In this document: positions 62,836 through 64,000 of the stretch, piece by piece
How positions within the stretch are numbered: the stretch's first letter is position 1
Layout: every line of letters begins with the position of its first letter
From: Colwellia sp. 12G3
GTDB taxonomy: Bacteria > Pseudomonadota > Gammaproteobacteria > Enterobacterales > Alteromonadaceae
Direction: 5' to 3'
NCBI RefSeq assembly: GCF_002836775.1
Contig: NZ_PJAQ01000006.1
Coordinates: 101,063 to 165,062 of the forward strand
Length of the DNA: 64,000 nt
Made by a program: the position numbers and the translations under genes
Notes under the pieces: model-generated
Told to the model about the DNA's origin: nothing
Database searches by the model: none
The model's input: the letters and a program-made list of their open reading frames with translations, nothing else

Positions 62836-63741
62836 ATGGCAAAGTTAAATTATCATCACTTACAGTATTTTCACGCGATTGCTACGCATGGAAGTATTGC
62901 TAAAGCTTCTAGTGTTATTCATATTACACCACAAACATTAAGCGCTCAGCTTAGTTTATTAGAAGATCAATTAGGCTATAAACTTTTTGAGAGAAAAGGA
63001 AAGCGACTCATATTGAACGAAATGGGACACATCACTTTCCGCTATTCCCAAGAAATATTTAGTTTAGGGGATGAGTTGTTACACTCGCTTAAAAATCATT
63101 CAACTGACTTTGCATTTAAATTTTCTGTCGGCGTGACTGATGTTATTGCTAAAGTTTTTTCATTCAACTTTCTAAAAACAATTTACAACATGGATGATTC
63201 AATTAAATTGGTGTGTAAAGAAAGTAGTTTAGAGGTATTACTAGGCGAGTTAGCAACAAATAAATTAGATGCGGTGTTAAGTGATAAATCGCTACCGGCT
63301 GGCTCCCCATTAAAAGCATATAATCATTTAGTAGGGACATGTGGACTTAGTTTCTTTGCTCATAAAGACATAGCAGATAAATTAAAAGACAACTTCCCAG
63401 AATCATTAGATAACAAGCCATTTTTTATCGCTGGTGAAGGTTCAAATCAACGCTTAAGCGTACTGTCATGGTTCGAGCACATCAATATTTCGCCTTTAAT
63501 CATTGGGGAGTTTGATGACTCCGTTTTAACAAAATACTTTGGTCAAGCTGGGTATGGCGTATTCTGTGCACCAACGATAATCGACGAACATGTGATGGAG
63601 CAATTTGGCGTTAAATTAATTGGCAGAACAACCGAAATCACTGAATACTACTACTTAATTTCACCTGAACGAAAAGTCAAACACCCTGCGGTTCAGCACC
63701 TTTTAAAAGAAGGAAAAAAACTGTTTAGCTACAATGACTAA
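62836..63741 (+). CDS. NhaR-like LysR-family regulator
   Basis: 301 residues. The HTH (MAKLNYHHLQYFHAIATHGSIAKASSVIHITPQTLSAQLSLLED) and the effector domain parallel NhaR throughout: FSVGVTDVIAKVFSFNFL, ESSLEVLLGELATNKLDAVLSD, IIGEFDDSVLTKYFGQAGYGVFCAPT and HPAVQHLLKEG. NhaR activates nhaA in response to Na+ in E. coli. Here no nhaA lies in the window; the divergent neighbour is a PsiE-family gene. So it probably senses ions but controls an envelope protein. Confidence 0.88.
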   Translation: MAKLNYHHLQYFHAIATHGSIAKASSVIHITPQTLSAQLSLLEDQLGYKLFERKGKRLILNEMGHITFRYSQEIFSLGDELLHSLKNHSTDFAFKFSVGVTDVIAKVFSFNFLKTIYNMDDSIKLVCKESSLEVLLGELATNKLDAVLSDKSLPAGSPLKAYNHLVGTCGLSFFAHKDIADKLKDNFPESLDNKPFFIAGEGSNQRLSVLSWFEHINISPLIIGEFDDSVLTKYFGQAGYGVFCAPTIIDEHVMEQFGVKLIGRTTEITEYYYLISPERKVKHPAVQHLLKEGKKLFSYND

Positions 63742-64000
63742 AATTTGAGTCAAGGCAAAAAATATAATAAAACAAGCATGAACGCTGTCTCACTTTATGC
63801 CCCTGAGCACCATAGAATCATAAAAATTTTAATACCTAAAATCATATTAATCTAATGTCAGCTTTTGGTGTTTTTAATCAAATTAGAATTTTTGACTTCA
63901 CAGGCTTTTGATGAAATTTAGAACAATTCTATTATTCAACGCAGAGCTAATTTGTGTCGGTTCGAATGTCGCTAGATAAGCCAAGGCTAATGTCCGTTTT

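Noticed and set aside
1..64000. CRISPR arrays, tRNA or rRNA genes, prophage or intact transposase
   Set aside because: No regularly spaced repeats, cloverleaf sequences, phage genes or transposase frames were seen on either strand.

Overview
The window is AT-rich chromosomal DNA from a marine gammaproteobacterium. Gene content points to Alteromonadales, most probably the Colwellia/Thalassotalea group. I infer this from the family mix: SO2930-type diheme cytochrome, thermostable-hemolysin operon, two TonB receptors, many LysR and hybrid kinases, a beta-hydroxyaspartate-cycle locus, and AT-rich intergenic repeats. No database search was possible. I saw no rRNA, tRNA, CRISPR array, intact transposase or prophage.

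Region by region. 0-5.4 kb: end of a GNAT gene, a periplasmic-binding-protein/hybrid-kinase pair, a GNAT gene coupled to a 58-residue membrane protein, and a secreted PLA2-like protein. 5.5-10.6 kb: bhcBCD (beta-hydroxyaspartate dehydratase, aldolase and iminosuccinate reductase) divergent from an IclR regulator (bhcR) and a GlcG-like gene. Three matching 15-bp palindromes lie between the two arms, and no bhcA is present. 10.7-20.3 kb: Bax-like hydrolase, MFS carrier, heme-motif hybrid kinase, OXA-2-like class D beta-lactamase, LysR/rhodanese pair, MOSC protein and an unknown protein. 20.4-25.9 kb: a DUF417 membrane protein divergent from a tight five-gene operon (thermostable hemolysin family, acyl/AMP ligase, heme-oxygenase-like diiron enzyme, SDR, TPR protein). 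This operon is the best candidate for an undescribed biosynthetic system.

26-34.5 kb: aldo/keto reductase with LysR, Fe(II)/2OG oxygenase, gamma-glutamyltransferase, DUF4442 protein, a lone solute-binding protein and a small unknown gene. 34.8-41 kb: SO2930-type diheme lipoprotein plus parallel beta-helix lipoprotein, an AraC regulator and a TonB receptor. 41.3-49.7 kb: NhaC antiporter, LysR, opine-dehydrogenase-family enzyme, YfcC carrier and TonB receptor, a plausible uptake-and-oxidation locus for an amino-acid derivative or opine. 50-51.9 kb: a TPR-sulfotransferase gene enclosed by inverted copies of a dispersed repeat. 52-64 kb: SDR, PAS-GAF hybrid kinase, stand-alone PAS protein, Sel1 protein, unknown secreted protein, a frameshifted SulP transporter with an Usp gene, and PsiE with a NhaR-like regulator.

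The common theme is scavenging of marine dissolved organic matter (glyoxylate/hydroxyaspartate, amino-acid derivatives, glutathione-type peptides) with dense sensory control. Several starts are revised from visible Shine-Dalgarno sites (bhcC, bhcR, the PAS protein, the PAS-GAF kinase).
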